Origin: Alternaria dauci
Taxonomy: Eukaryota; Ascomycota; Dothideomycetes; Pleosporales; Pleosporaceae
Assembly (NCBI RefSeq): GCF_042100115.1
Contig: NC_091277.1
Coordinates: 1,240,001 to 1,304,000 of the forward strand
DNA length: 64,000 bases
Direction of reading: 5' to 3'
In this document: positions 41,944 to 54,754 of the stretch, piece by piece
Layout of the letters: the number at the start of each line of letters is the position of its first letter
Numbering within the stretch: position 1 is the stretch's first letter
Made by a program: the position numbers and the translations under genes
The notes under the pieces: generated by a model
Seen by the model: only the letters and a program-made list of their open reading frames with translations
Databases searched by the model: none
What the model was told of the DNA's origin: nothing

Positions 41944-43284
41944 CTAGGCCGATTCCAGAACCTGGCTCTGCAGGGAACAAAGTTCCACAATCGTGCTGAC
42001 ACTTCCCACTTCTTGCCGGCTAGCCTGTAAGCGCTCTTTTACAAATGCTTCTGTGGCCGCCTCTGCTTCTCGCGCCGTCTTTCCCCACGCCGCTACGTCT
42101 TTGGAGCCAGCGGGTAATAGATGGCTTTCGCCAGAGAGCCGGAGAAGCGCTTCCTCCATGTCCTGGTCTGCGGATGCGATCTGATTCTGGAGGTATACGG
42201 ATTGCTGAAGTAGAGACCGCTCATTGTTGGCTATCTTGGTAAGGTGTGGGAGGTAGGGCAAGAGCCTGACAATCGGTCGAACAGGCTTCGTTGTTGCAGC
42301 GTTGCTGTCCTCAGAAGGGGTGACTTGATCGCCATCCTGATTCTCTGTCTGCAGGTCCAACGGTTGTTGGAGGCTTAGATGAGCCTCAAGTAAGGCAGCG
42401 CGAGCTTCAGTGTACTTCTTGTACGATTCTCGTATCTGCGATTCTGCCGATGCAAGATCGATGGGTGGTACAGCGTTCCCTGGGCGCTTGATGGGCGAGG
42501 CGTCCTCGAGGAACACGCTGTTTTCCTCCATCTTAGCCAGCTCTGCTTGAACCCAGTCGACGAGTTCATCTCTTGCTCGTTCGAGTGCATGGACTTGCAC
42601 CTGTAGGCTTGGCTCAACCTGAAGCTCATCCTGGGCCATCTTCCTTGCAGCTTGGGCACGCTCCATAGCTGTTCGCGCCTCGAGAACCTCCTGCTTCAGC
42701 TTGAAGACCCACGTCTGGTCTTCTTCGGCCTGTGCTAGCTGCTCTAACCTCTCAGCAGGCAAATCTGGTTGCTCGCCGATGGCGCTTTTGATGGAGGCTC
42801 TAGGGTCGGCTGCAACCGTCGAAGACTTTGCGGTGAGAAGCTTGTCTAAGGATTCTTGAATGACCTGAAGCTCTGCATATCGTCGGCGCTGTCGTAATAA
42901 AGAGACGTAGCCTCGTGTAACCTCATTTCCGTATTCTGACTCCGGCTGTGTCGGATTCTCGTCCACGTAACGATTGCGTAGATCTTCCAACGATGCCTGG
43001 AGTGCACGATGTCTGGCTTGCGCCTGTGATCTAGCCCGAATGGCTTGCAGATATTCCAGACGAAGGTCCTTCAAGCCTGGAGGGTTGGTGTTGGCCGCGG
43101 ACAGGTTCTGCGGACATTCATGGTTCAGATGCTGGTTCTGAGTTGCTGCGTTGACAGGCCTCAGACTTGATGTGAGGTACTTTGAGAGCGTTCGTCGGAT
43201 CCTCAATGTGTCTTCCCGGGTGTTGATGTATGACGACAGTGCGCGGTCAACTTCGGGTATTGGGCATATTGTTTGGGCTGGCAT
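41944..43284 (-). CDS. Coiled-coil protein, unknown function
   Basis: 446 aa, single exon. Most of the chain is charged and heptad-rich, with helices at about residues 70-165, 180-265 and 285-320, and a further helical block at 350-430 (LTKIANNERSLLQQSVYL, DMEEALLRLSGES). No enzymatic motif, signal peptide or transmembrane segment. The overall pattern is that of a structural component such as a kinetochore, spindle or augmin-type subunit, but I recognise no specific family. Start ATG 43284 begins MPAQTICPIPEVDRAL. Confidence 0.7.
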   Translation of the reverse strand: MPAQTICPIPEVDRALSSYINTREDTLRIRRTLSKYLTSSLRPVNAATQNQHLNHECPQNLSAANTNPPGLKDLRLEYLQAIRARSQAQARHRALQASLEDLRNRYVDENPTQPESEYGNEVTRGYVSLLRQRRRYAELQVIQESLDKLLTAKSSTVAADPRASIKSAIGEQPDLPAERLEQLAQAEEDQTWVFKLKQEVLEARTAMERAQAARKMAQDELQVEPSLQVQVHALERARDELVDWVQAELAKMEENSVFLEDASPIKRPGNAVPPIDLASAESQIRESYKKYTEARAALLEAHLSLQQPLDLQTENQDGDQVTPSEDSNAATTKPVRPIVRLLPYLPHLTKIANNERSLLQQSVYLQNQIASADQDMEEALLRLSGESHLLPAGSKDVAAWGKTAREAEAATEAFVKERLQASRQEVGSVSTIVELCSLQSQVLESA

Positions 43285-44981
43285 GGCTGAAATTGTTCAC
43301 AGCCCACAACTGGAGGCGGGATGGATGAAAATAGACTACCCGGAACGAACTGTGCGAGGGCGATTTGAGAAGTGGCGGACTACAGCGATGGCGCTGATTG
43401 GTGTCACTGTAAGTTGCTTTTTGGACGTGCGCTCAGGGCACAGCTGACAACATGTCAACGGGGAACAGCGATTCGGGAGCCATGGACCTAGGCCAGAACG
43501 GAATTAGAGCTATCCGTTAGTGCATATCACGAAAACAGATCGAAAACACGTGCTTGTACGCTTGGCAGATGCATAAACTCCAAGACACCATGTGAGCATT
43601 CGTCCGCATTAGGGAGAGTCGAGACGGTGTCTTTCGCGGTGCAACAACTGTCGATCTGAATTTGCAGTGTGCTTCCGATGGAAATACTGCCGACAATTCA
43701 CCCTGTACAAGCAAACGGCAGCAGGAAGCTCGAATCCAGAAAACCATGCAACTTCAGTGCTCGTATCCATCGAGCTTCCGTCATGGCTAGCATTCCGGCC
43801 ATGGCGTTTGGCCAGAACGAGGGCAGGAGTGCAGGCAAGTTGACTTTGTTCTGTCGTTTCAAAGATATGCCGAAGTACCGCCAGTGGGGGTTTGCAGGAA
43901 ATTACGCACGTCTCTAACGCGTCTCTCTGGCGAACAAAAAGCATTTACGCGATAAGACGATGATTATTGACGTGAGCATTTAGATATTATAGTTCCTACA
44001 AAAGTGCTGTAGCGTCAAGACTAACTGCACAATGTTCTCACGTCACACCGAGACATTGACATGTGAAGGGGGGAGATGGCAGCAGTAGCCATTTGAAATG
44101 TGATGCGTTCCACCACCAGCGGCCCACAAGCCGGGTGTTCGCGTCTCGAGAACAGGTTCAACTGGTGCGGTGCTTCTTTCCAGCCTCAGTCATAGCATCA
44201 TGAGGATGAGATTTCAGTGGAGTCGGGTTCATGCGTACGAGACAACGGCCCTGGAGCTCGGGAGCTAGTTGGATCAGCAGCGGGCGCATTACGCAGGGTC
44301 TGTCCCACAAGGCGGCGTATGGTGTTGCTTTGTGGTGTCGATGGCTAGGATAGGGCTGCTGGTGATGAAGCAGCGCGGGCAGGGCGACTGGCGGCGATGT
44401 GAGGCGGTGTCAACGATGACATGGTGCGATGCGCGGTGGATGACGCGAAGAGGGACAACACATCAGTGCCGCCCCACCAATGGCACGCGAGAAACAGGCG
44501 TTGACCGCGTAGATTTTCGAGAACCGGGCCCCAATGTGCTGGCGACTAAAGCAAAGATACGAAACAGAGGCCCTTTCGCCTGCAGGTGCCACAGAGGAGA
44601 GCCACGGCTAGCTGCAAAGGGAGGGCTTGGCGGGGGACAGGGATGGGCGATTGACGGGCGTCGATTGGAACTTATTTCGCTTGAACCCTAAAGAGCCCTG
44701 CCTGAAGGCCACTGCCTCGCCCTCCTCCTTTCCCGCCAGCAGCACTCCGCCCTCTCGGCCGCCGGAGCCCTGGATCCTCTCTGCAGTGCCTTTTTACACC
44801 TACACTGCCAACACCACAGGCATATCTGCAGAGCAAACAAAAAAGCAATTGAATAGCACCAGTCCCTGCATCGCGCTACCACCGCGTCGCGCATCCACCC
44901 CCGAGCGCAACTGCGTCACCCGCTACAGGTGGTAGCGATTACACACGGGACGCCCGCCAGACAACCCCGCCATTCGCAAAC
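43285..44981. other. Gene-free stretch, 1.7 kb, divergent coiled-coil / MSB1 genes
   Basis: GC-rich toward MSB1 (44300-44980), with C/T-rich leader at about 44695-44980. Frames of up to 140 codons look like noise. No repeats recognised. Confidence 0.4.
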
Positions 44982-47900
44982 ATGCCTTTCTTCAAGAGCG
45001 TCTTCCACTCAAAGGACAAGCAAAAGGGCGCCAAGACTGCCCCCGAGCCCGCCGCGCCGCCGAAACCTCGCTGGGAGGAGTCGTGGACGCGAAAGGATGT
45101 CGCTCCCGACGAGATCCAGGAGCTCATTCACGTCTGCACGCAGGAGATGAAGTCGAGGGGTACGTGGGCATGCTCAATTGGCACCTGCATCGCCGTTGCT
45201 AACTTCCCATAGCCCTGGACATGCCCTTTATGCTTCTCCCCTTCCGCCCCACCTCCGACACGAGCGCCTCCCGCAACTTCATACGCAACTTCTTCAAGGC
45301 CGCCTACGAGGGCACGCGGCAATACTCGGGCGAGGGGCTGGCGCAGGAGCTGCGTCTCACTGAGCCACTGGTACGCCGACATAACCGCGCCCCCCACATG
45401 AAGCAACCCGCTGACGTAGACAGACGCTCTGCAGCATCATAAAATGGTGCTGGAGCAGATTGCCCGGCGGCGTCGTCACCTGGGACGCCTACGAGCTCTT
45501 CCGAATCGGCGAGTCTGGTAAGAGTGGGCAGCAATGGCATACCCCCAATCGCTGCTGATGTCATGTACAGATTCCAACTTTGCGCGCCACGCCTTCGATA
45601 CCTTTATACCAATCAGCGTCGACTCCGAAGCTCGCAAGCGCATCATATTTGACTTCTTCGATCTCTTGTCCTCTGTCGCAGCAAGAGGCAAGAGCAACGG
45701 TATGGGTGGCAGGAAGCTCTCTCGTCTAGCCGGATGGTGGGCCTTTGAGTTTGTCGAAGACGGCAAGGGCTTCGACGGCGGCTATCGCACCTGGGAAAAG
45801 TAAGCGTTACCTTCTCTTGCATGTGGAATACGTACTGACTCAGCTGTAGGGCCGCGGATGCTGCCAGCCATCTCTTCTTTGCTTACCTGCGATCGCTATC
45901 TCCAGACATGAACGTAGTCGGTGGTATCTCAGCTCTGCCCCGTTCTCTCCAAGCGCTACTCACCCAGACCGAATACCCCCCACAGACGCCGACCCTCATG
46001 CAAACGCGCACAACCAAAGTAGTCATGATTGTGGATTCTGTTTCGCCTACGCCATTCGCCTTGCTGCGTCGCGCAAAGAACTTCGAGTACCGCGACGACG
46101 ACAGGGCGCTGCAGCAGTTCTCCGCTTACGAAGACACTGTGAAAGCTCTGACTGATGAGTGCCAGAGAGTACTCAAATGTATTGCAACCGCCAACCAGTC
46201 GACAGTGTCGACAGATCCAACGACACCAGACCCGTCATGGTCCCGCTTTGAAGACTTTGGGTTTTCAGGCATCATGGACAGCTCCAGCAGCATAAATGGG
46301 ACCTCAATAGGGGGCAGCCCGCGAGAATTCTCCAGTCTTCGATCGGGGCCCAACTCCAACAATACCGACTTGGGTCGCCCTACCACTCCTTCGTGGGCGG
46401 ACTTTTTGTCCTCAGGCTTCGCTGACGAGAACAACCAATCTCCTCCGACTACTTTGTTGATGCCCAACCAGAAACTCCCACCTCTAGGAGAGAACCGTGT
46501 ACACAGTTCGCAGTCACATGTGCGAAATGGTCTCAATGAAGATGACCTTGAGCCTGGCGAGTTGGCTAGCATAACCAAGTTCGACCTTGACGAGACCTTC
46601 TGGTGGGTATGGATGATCAGTCTTGCTTCCGAAGAGACTACTGATCGCAAAGCCGCCTTTGGAAGGTGCACGTTGATCGAAACACGCATCCAAGGCGCAA
46701 AGTGGCTAGTCATGGAGGAACAAGTGAAAGGCGCATCCCCCGGTCCCGAGGAAGGTGCTTACATTGCTGAGAAGAAGTCCAAATTCAGCTTCACGAGACG
46801 TGGACGGCTTGGCCGCCGAAAGTCGACCGGCAAGAAGCCTACCCCGAAAGAGCCTTACAACCGGACGACTAACAACACCCCCATGAGCAAGACCAGTATT
46901 GGCCCAGACCAGCACGCAAGGATCCAGGCTGCAGCCGCGAAACTAGCTAAGAACGAGCGGGACGAGAAAGACGCAAAAGAACTTGCACAACGCCGAGGAC
47001 GTAGCGACGATACCACATCAGTAAAAACCAACAGTGTGCTTACATTACAGCCGCATCTTGTGAACGAGGCAGGCCCGGCCATGCAGTGGGATAAGAAGTT
47101 TGGCGAAGCCGCACTTGACAAGGACGCACTTCGCGCCCAGTACCTAGGGGATGTCAGTGCGGGTAGAGGCTCAAAGAGCAACCTCATTGCATCCGCTAAT
47201 GGTCGCTCGTCGCCGCTGCCCCCAGAGTTGTCGAACCGTGATCTTCCTGCGCTACCAAAGTCGGAAAGAGGAGAGTCACGCTCACCAGCTCGTATCGACA
47301 CCAAGCCTACGGAAGCTTCCGTGACTCCAGTACCTTGGCCAAACGACTCCCCCACTCAGACTCCTCAGAAGCAGTCGTTCCCTGTTCCAGTTGCGCAAGA
47401 ACAGTCCACTCCAATAGAGGAGACGCCTTTTGCAACACCGCTTCCTATCTCGGACGAGAAGTCTGTCCAGTCAGGCACGACTCCGAACCAGCACCCTGCC
47501 TTGAGAAAGGCAGTGCCCGAACGCAAACCTGTTATGGCTCCTCAGCCCAAACCTCGCGTCAGTGAGGATTATGGTGCCGCACCTGGGAAGAAGATCTCTC
47601 CGAACAAGTTGAAGAAGAAGGAAGGCAGTGGTCTTAGGAAGCTATTTGGAAGGAAGAAGACCGAGACGCCTGCAGCGGTAGCTACAACAGCACCTGCGGA
47701 TGATTCCTATTTCCAAGCATCCGATGCCCTCCGCAGCACCTCCCGACTTGACGACCACCAATCCAACGTACGAGAGCCATCGCCAACCTACACCGATGAC
47801 CAACCCGAGCCTATGCGGGCGCCATCGCCACAATACGAGCCTAGCCCTGCAGCGTCGTCCAGTATGGTGGAGCCAAATCAAGCTGGCGGTCCTGTTGCTG

Positions 47901-48382
47901 GCGCTCCAGCAACGCAACAAGAGATCGACCAGGCCTTCTCACGATTTGACCAAGGCCCTATGGAAGACATGCCTGCTTTTGCCCCTGCGGACGATGAGAG
48001 CGATGCCGAGTCCGCCGCTGCCCCGACTGTGCCTCGTCGACAAATGCAACAAGCGAACCCTAGAACCCCGACCCAGCGTGCCCCAGAGTATGCGGACGAC
48101 ATCTCAGAAGAATCCGTCGAGTTCACAAAGCATCAATCGCCATCTCAAGACCGATGGGCGCAGATTAGGAAAAATGCTGCTGAACGCGCAGCGAGACTTA
48201 GTGAAGAACAGGTTCGCCGTAGCCGAAGTCAAAGCCAGAGCCAGCGGACTGATGAAGGCGAGACAAGTGGTGAGGAGACCATTGAAAGCCGTGTGGCTCG
48301 CATCAAGGCTCGTGTTGCCGAACTTACTGGCAACGTTGATGGTCAGCCGGCTGCAGCAGGAGCCGGCGGAAGACAGTGGTAG
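44982..48382 (+). CDS. MSB1: MSB1/Mug8-type morphogenesis protein, five exons
   Basis: Exons 44982-45159, 45213-45370, 45424-45517, 45571-45799 and 45850-48382 give 1063 aa; the four introns are 50-53 bp. The N-terminal 400 residues form the MSB1/DUF1708 domain, distantly RhoGAP-like: MPFFKSVFHSKDKQKG, ELIHVCTQEMKSRALDMPF, IKWCWSRLPGGVVTWDAYEL and RKLSRLAGWWAFEF. The remaining 650 residues are Ser/Pro/Gln-rich and disordered, with basic patches (KFSFTRRGRLGRRKSTGKK; LRKLFGRKK). In yeast Msb1 assists Cdc42/Rho1 polarity and cell-wall integrity signalling at growth sites. Start chosen by the conserved MPFF. Confidence 0.87.
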
Positions 48383-50996
48383 AATGCGCATTGTAAGACT
48401 CCTATTGCGTCATCACTAAGAATTTTGCTAACAGTTGTCCAGATTGTCCTTTGGCGTCACATACCCCATCTGTTTTCCAAGCGTACAAAGAGCTCGATAC
48501 CCTTTCCGATTTCGACTTTCTGGTTGTTTCCTTCTACGACAATCGGCATACTTGTGTTTTCACACCTAATACCCGTCAGCACCATACACTTATGCCTGAC
48601 ATCGGCTTGCCTTTCCGTTCAATCTGTATCAGTTTTCGATTTTTTACGTTTTGTTGAGATACCTCGGGGGGAATGTACATGGTTGTCTAGGTACATTTCT
48701 TTGCGGACATGCACAATTACGCGGTCACGCATGTTCGATGACCGACAATATATACCAATCGCGGGATTACGTAGTATGTTATATATTAGAGACAGAGGTG
48801 CGAACTTTCGAATGTTTAATCAAGACGTTTTGCGTGTGCGAATGTTTCTTGTGCGCAAACTGTTGCTGCTGTTGTGGCCATGTCTTGTCATTGTCGCTTT
48901 TCAATCAACTAATCTTGTTGGCATTCGAATAAAGCGTCGAGTCGACTGGTGTACCACGGGGCTTACCCAATACTTTCTTAGCGCACTGCTGCTCGTGTAC
49001 AGGTGCTCATTCTTGGGTAACCAAGCTTTCTACACAAGGCTACAATTTCAGATAAACTTCACAGGAAGTCGAACTGAAACATGCTCAAGAGTCCAAACTA
49101 GCGACTGAAAACGACAATGCTCATGCTCCATATCCAAGAGTCAGCTGTCTCGGGTCTCATGAAGTTTATCAGAAGCTTCTTGTTCACTGTGGAACAAACA
49201 AAGGTTTTGTACAAACTTTCGTGTCTCAACCTATGTAAATGAAGTCAGCGGTAGGTTCTTTTTCGTTCTGCTCCTTCACATGCCTTTTGTACGACAATTT
49301 AGAATGGAGAGTGTGTACTTGTTCTGCAGACTTGAGCGAGTGTACTCAGGGCTATACTGGGGGTTTACCTCATCTCTCTCAGGTTCTATGGCTTGCATCG
49401 CACTCTCGCTGACAGACCGGCTGTTTGGATAGCTATGTTGTGAGGACAGTTAAGATCTCCGAAGAAAACCAACTACCCATTCACCACATCTTCTACCGAG
49501 GAAATTCATCACAGCGAATGCATGATGGATGTCCCGTCTACCCTCCTTTTTGCTCGGTTGGCGAAGCGATATTACAGCGGAGGGATAGTTGCTCGATGAG
49601 TCGCTGCACCGCTGAGGGTAGGCGCTGTAAGAAGACGTCCGAATAAACTCGAAACAACCAAGATAGCAAGTTCTATTTTGAAGCATCTATTCCCTGTCCG
49701 CTCTCCTGAAAAGTGTGCCTTGGAGATCTTTCGTAGGCGCCGACGATGTGTAGTGGTTGGCAGCGGAGGTCCAGGAGTATCATCGCTGTCATCATGAGCT
49801 TTGTATAGATGCACTTTATTCCGGGGTAGTGCCCAGGAACAACTTTTGGGCATGGTACCTGCATCCACCACGTGTCCTTCAGCGAGGCACAGGTTTCGGA
49901 TTGGGGCCACAGGTCATGGTGGTTGGAGAGAAGAGAGTTCAGAGTGCCAGCATGCGGCCCAAAATAACACGAGATGTGTGTACCTGCATCAACCAGGTCT
50001 CCGGGAGAGTACGTACGAGGTACTGATAAGGGACAAAGAAATGGTTGCCGCGTGGTGTGCGTGTGAGACTAAGAATAACTGCCCAAAGTGTACCTGCATT
50101 TGATAAAGGGCCAGATGCGCCTGGCCGGCTATTTCCCGGTGAACGTCACGCTTCTTTGATAGAGTGACGCATTGCTGAGTGATGCGGGTATCTGTAATGC
50201 TTCAATTAGAATAGTGAAGGTTGGTGGTGGAGGGATAGAACCGATGGCCCGGTGCGGCACAGTCGCTTCAGCAGGTGAAGTCTGCAATCACATACACTAA
50301 CATCCTGGCCGTGAATTGCACGTATGCGGAAACACGAGCTAATGTGCAGTGGGGAGAACATATGGAGCCGGCGGCTAGGTGGGTGAGAGTACGATAACGG
50401 GAAGAGACAATAATGCGAACGGAAAGGATAGACGAACAGCAGCCTAGCAATGTGTGACATGCTGGAGTGCTGGTCGTGTGTGTCGAGGTAAGCTGGCTCG
50501 GCTAGTCAATCAGGTGCAGTAGCAGGTGCGTCATAGCAGCCGTCGGCGTGGGTTTGCAGATGGGCCTTCTAAAAATATCGCGTTTCGGACATGGGAAGGC
50601 AGCCGCGCTAGGAACCGCGTGCTGCGAGTGTTATTCCAACTTCAACCTTGGGATATGGAGACAGATAGTGGAATCAATCTGTTTGGACATTCCCGGATCG
50701 TCTGCCGGCAACATGACTGCATACCGATAGATGGGGCCTGTGAAGATGGACACTTTAGAGCCGTCCCGCATCCGGTGGGGAAGCGGGGCGTTGTCGAACG
50801 GCTATCCGTGATGGATGACTGCGATTGCGGATGGCGAAGGACTCGGTGGTGTGCCGCAGCTTCACACAGGGACTGCCTTCACAGTAAACGGAGCTAAGGT
50901 TTGAGCGAAATGATTGACCGAATGCTCCGCCGTGTGTCGCTAGCAAAACATTGCCCGGGAAAGGGTGCAAATGGCGCACGACCAAGTGCAATGCCG

Positions 50997-51012
50997 CACA
51001 CACACACACACA
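50997..51012. repeat. (CA)8 microsatellite
   Basis: Eight perfect CA units. Confidence 0.85.
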
Positions 51013-51530
51013 GGGAGCACCGGATGCCTCTGCCTTGAGTTGACCTCAGGGCCACGACCTTCGTCATCGCGTCTGCAAGCGCCGACACATGTTCTCGCTA
51101 GACATGGCACGCAAGAATAGCGAGCGACGCCCGTCTGGACGCTGCAGAGCCGGTAAGTTGGATTTGCTAATCTGAGAGTACCTCTCTGCAGTCAACAGGG
51201 AGCGCCGCGAAGAGGTCGTGAGTAGCGCAATGCCGGTAGAATGGCTAGCCGTCTCATTCTCCTACTGTACCGCATCAAGGGCCTGCTCTGGCTGTGTGTG
51301 AGGCCGCTGGACCCCCGGTTCTGATATGTCCTTAAAATAACTCAGCTGGGCGTTGCAAGTGGAGTAAACAGCCTCGATCGAGCTAGACGGGCCTGTGATG
51401 ATTGACAGACAGATTGCACGCCCAATTGCAAGGGGACAGCGGACGTGGCACCAGGTCCCAAACCCAGCAAATAACCTGTAACCGGGCATTTTAGCGATCG
51501 GATGGCCTGGGCTCTGCAGACGCCAGACTT

Positions 51531-51540
51531 CTAAATATAG
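51531..51540 (+). promoter_or_regulatory. MEF2/Rlm1-type binding site
   Basis: CTAAATATAG matches YTAWWWWTAR exactly, 305 bp upstream of the start of the MADS-box gene. Suggests autoregulation. Confidence 0.5.
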
Positions 51541-51844
51541 GGGCGCCCACCCACTCCATCATGGTTTCCTCTGCACATCACGTTCAGAGCCTCACAGAAA
51601 CTGTGAGAGCAGCAACCGGCCTTTGTGTCGCGCACCACAGCCATATAGCCCCGGCGTCGCGAAGAACAAGTGCCCATCCACCGCGCCGACTTTGGCCGTC
51701 CGCCTCTTCTTCCTGCTGCAAGCGCTGAAACGCTCAGCGTCTTCGTGATCACGCCTCGGCCGCGCAAGCTAGTCCTGTCTTCCTCTGTTCCTCGAGACTT
51801 CACCGTCGCTCCATGCGCTTTGACGTCTAGCATCGCCATCCACC

Positions 51845-53846
51845 ATGGGCCGCAGAAAGATCGAGATCAAGGCCATCAAGGACGACCGGAACCGCTCCGT
51901 GTAAGTCAGCTGCCCCCCGGAGACATTGCGATCAGCCACTAACACGCCATAGAACCTTCCTCAAGCGCAAAGGCGGGCTCTTCAAGAAGGCGCACGAGCT
52001 CTCTGTGCTCTGCTCAGTAGACGTCGCCGTCATCATCTTCGGCCACAACAAGAAGCTCTATGAATTCTCTTCCGGCGACATCAACGAGACGATTGGCCGG
52101 TACCAATACGTATGCATCCCCCTGCTACCCTGGATAGAGAGTTGCGCTAAAAGTACATGACACTGACAGGTCACGCAGTATGGCGGCGCACACGAGCACA
52201 AGGGCCCAGAGGATTTTATGGGCAAGAAAGATGGCGACGACGACGACGATGAGGATGAAGAGGGCGCCCTTGCCCGAGACTCGCACACCCCGCCCGAGCA
52301 CTCGATGATGCCCCATCACATGCAGCACCCGCAGTTCCAGCACATGAGACAGGGAGCGCCCTCGATGTCTCCACCCATTGGCAACGGCGTCCCCTTCCAG
52401 CAGCGAGGTCCCTCTCCACAGCCCCCTCACCACCTGTCGCGACCCAACTCGAGAGTAGGCCACATCCGCAGACCGAGTTCAAACCTCGCGCCGCCCCAGC
52501 CCTATCCTTCGCAAGCCCCTCCGCCGCCCAACAGCTATGCCTACATGCCGAACCCGCCCTTTTACAACCCCCAAGCTGCCCAGCAGATGGCCCCCAAGCC
52601 CCAGCCTACTCCGCCCGCCACACAGTATCAATTCACACATCCCATGCCCACGCATCCTCAAGTGCAGTATATGCAGCAAGAGCAGCAACGCCGCCAGTCC
52701 ATGCCGCCTACGTTTCAGCAGCAGCAACAGCAGCAGCAACATCATCTTCAGCAGCAAGTGCAACACCAGCATCAACAAGAGCAGCAAGCACAAGTACAAG
52801 CACAACAGCAGGCACAGCAACAAGTGCAACAACAACAACAGCAGCAGGCACAGCAGCAGCAGCAACAACAACAGCAACAACAGCAACAGCGACTGTCCCC
52901 GCCGCCTCCACCTCCGCAAGTCTCTCAGCCACAGCAAGAACTCCCGCAGCAACCTACGATTACCGTCCCGTCCCCCACGCAACCAAACGATTTTCAGAGT
53001 CCCCCTCTCCCCCAGCCAAAGCCACTACACGCGTCCGCCAGACACAGCATCTTCACACCAATCGATGATAGCCAGTCCATGCTCGCTGCGCACTGGGGCA
53101 GCAGCAGCAACTCCAACCTGTCTCGCAGCGAAGCGCCATACATTAAGCAGGAGAACCGTGCGCAGTCGATTGATGTAGCCGCCATGTCACGATTGCAGCC
53201 GAATGGAGAGTCAAAGCCTCAGGCACAGCCTTCACAAGCACCTGCTCAGCAACCGCCGCAGCGGACGCAGTCTACGTCCTCAATGCCCACGATTCCTCCT
53301 CCGTCACGAACAAACAGTCTGCGCATGGGTGGTGAAAGCAAGCCAAGATTGAGGGTGCAGATTCCGAGCGAACACTCGGATGGTGGAAGCGCCACGGCCG
53401 ACTCTTCTCCAAAGGACTCTGGCACAACTGGCGCGACTCCCGGACGAAGCACCGATGCGTCGCACTCGTCTGGCGTAGTTCTGCCTCCTCCGTCCCCCAG
53501 CGCGAACTCGCTGCTTAGTGCAGGTGCCACTGGGCCGCCCAACCCCTTTGCTCGTCCTCCGCCGCCATCGAACAGCAACTCCTACGGTAGCCGCAATGAC
53601 ATGGAAACCCCAATCTCGGCACTTCCCAGCCGCTTTGTTGAAAACGGCCTCCTTCCGTCGCCCTCGAGCTTCTACCCCGAGTGGGGTTTTGGTCGCGACT
53701 CCAACATGCTGCCGAGTCCTTTGACTTTCCAGACACCCGTAGCCCCGAATGGACCCAGCTTCGCGCGCGACGATTCAGCGGAGCGCAAGCGCAAGACGTC
53801 TGACCAGGGCTCGGACGATGGCAACCCAAAGCGGGCCAAAACGTGA
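51845..53846 (+). CDS. RLM1: MADS-box transcription factor, MEF2/Rlm1 type
   Basis: Exons 51845-51900, 51953-52109 and 52179-53846 give 626 aa. Residues 1-60 are a type II MADS box: [49 protein letters not shown]. An acidic tract ([15 protein letters not shown]) follows, then Pro/His/Gln-rich activation-type sequence with a long Gln stretch at about residues 250-309. The C terminus has conserved short blocks ([33 protein letters not shown]) and a basic end ([19 protein letters not shown]). In yeast and aspergilli Rlm1/RlmA is activated by the cell-wall-integrity MAP kinase and controls cell-wall genes. MSB1 upstream acts in the same pathway in yeast; adjacency may be chance. Confidence 0.92.
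52719..52891. repeat. CAG/CAA repeat (poly-Gln) in the MADS-box gene
   Basis: An interrupted CAG/CAA tract encodes about 58 residues, mostly Gln with some His, Val and Ala. Mixed codons limit slippage, but length variation between strains is likely. Confidence 0.85.
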
Positions 53847-54754
53847 GCAGCGTGGCACAGTTTGAAAAGTTGTTCAAAGCGACAGTCTTTCTCGCATGGC
53901 TTATCTGCAGGGCTATGCTGTATTTGTACTTTCTACTTGGTGCTTCTATTCCGGTCTTTACTTCCCGAGGACCAATAAGCGATGCTCGATGCATACCTAT
54001 ACTTTTGCTATTCGTTTGGAGGGTTTGTAGAATTTGGGTGCAGGGGCGTTGGATACCCACGATGATTGCCGTTGTTGGCATCTACTATTCTGTCTCTTTT
54101 CACAATTTGACGGTTGTATCTGAATGTTGTTGGGCATACCGGTTATGGCATGACGAACGATCAGAGTCAAGATATGTACTTGTTTGTAAATAATACCAAT
54201 GAACGGCTTGGCTCAGTCCACATAAACAACCAAGGGTATCCCATTGCACGAGCTGTGCGTGACTCGACATTACAGCGACTGAATGACGTGCAAACTCCAC
54301 AGCAGCTGGCCGAACCATGGGGAACCGGAACGTTGGTAGGAATGGCAGGCTCGCACTTTGCGTGCGCCACTCGAGTGATTTGCCCGTATTCGTATCGCGG
54401 TAGACAGTGCCTATAATGTTGACGGGGCGGGCACGACCTAGTGCGTCATAGGGCCAAGGAGACTGCCCCGCTGCGCCTACGCCTTGCCCAAGGGTACCAG
54501 CCGCAACCGGGCTGTGAAGGGCGAAGTTGGGCTTTGATGGTTGGAGCCGCATCTGACTCGGCTGATCGTAAAGTCTTTGTGGAGTAAGCTACTAGCATCT
54601 TCCTGTGTTTCGGAGTCAGTTGTGCGCCTGACGATTGTCCTCGCTCGCTCGCCCGCCGAGAAGCTGAAGCTTGGTGTCACATTCATATATCAGCCCCGAC
54701 ACGTTGCGACATTCGCTTTCCCCCCTCACGAACCCTTGACCGTTCAATCCCATC
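53847..54754. other. Intergenic region
   Basis: 908 bp between the MADS-box and penta-EF-hand genes, in tandem. T-rich to about 54100 (3' UTR), then unremarkable. No gene seen. Confidence 0.4.

Larger units (their letters stand above)
48383..51844. other. Long gene-free stretch, 3.5 kb, upstream of the MADS-box gene
   Basis: The first 700 bp after MSB1 are T-rich and likely 3' UTR; the 227-codon frame at 48425-49108 has no family features. A (CA)8 tract is at 50997-51012. The last 1.3 kb probably contains a regulated promoter with MEF2-type boxes at 51531-51540 (exact) and 50569-50578 (one mismatch). Confidence 0.4.

Noticed and set aside
44269..44691. 140-codon frame upstream of MSB1.
   Set aside because: GC-rich chance frame with no family features or splice structure.
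45800..45849. MSB1 intron 4 shares TGCATGTG and a TACTGACTC branch region with the introner-like set.
   Set aside because: Only about 18 of 24 bases match and the intron is 50 bp like its neighbours; too weak to include without a genome-wide profile.
48425..49108. 227-codon open frame after MSB1.
   Set aside because: T-rich sequence typical of a 3' region; no domain, odd composition, no splice context.
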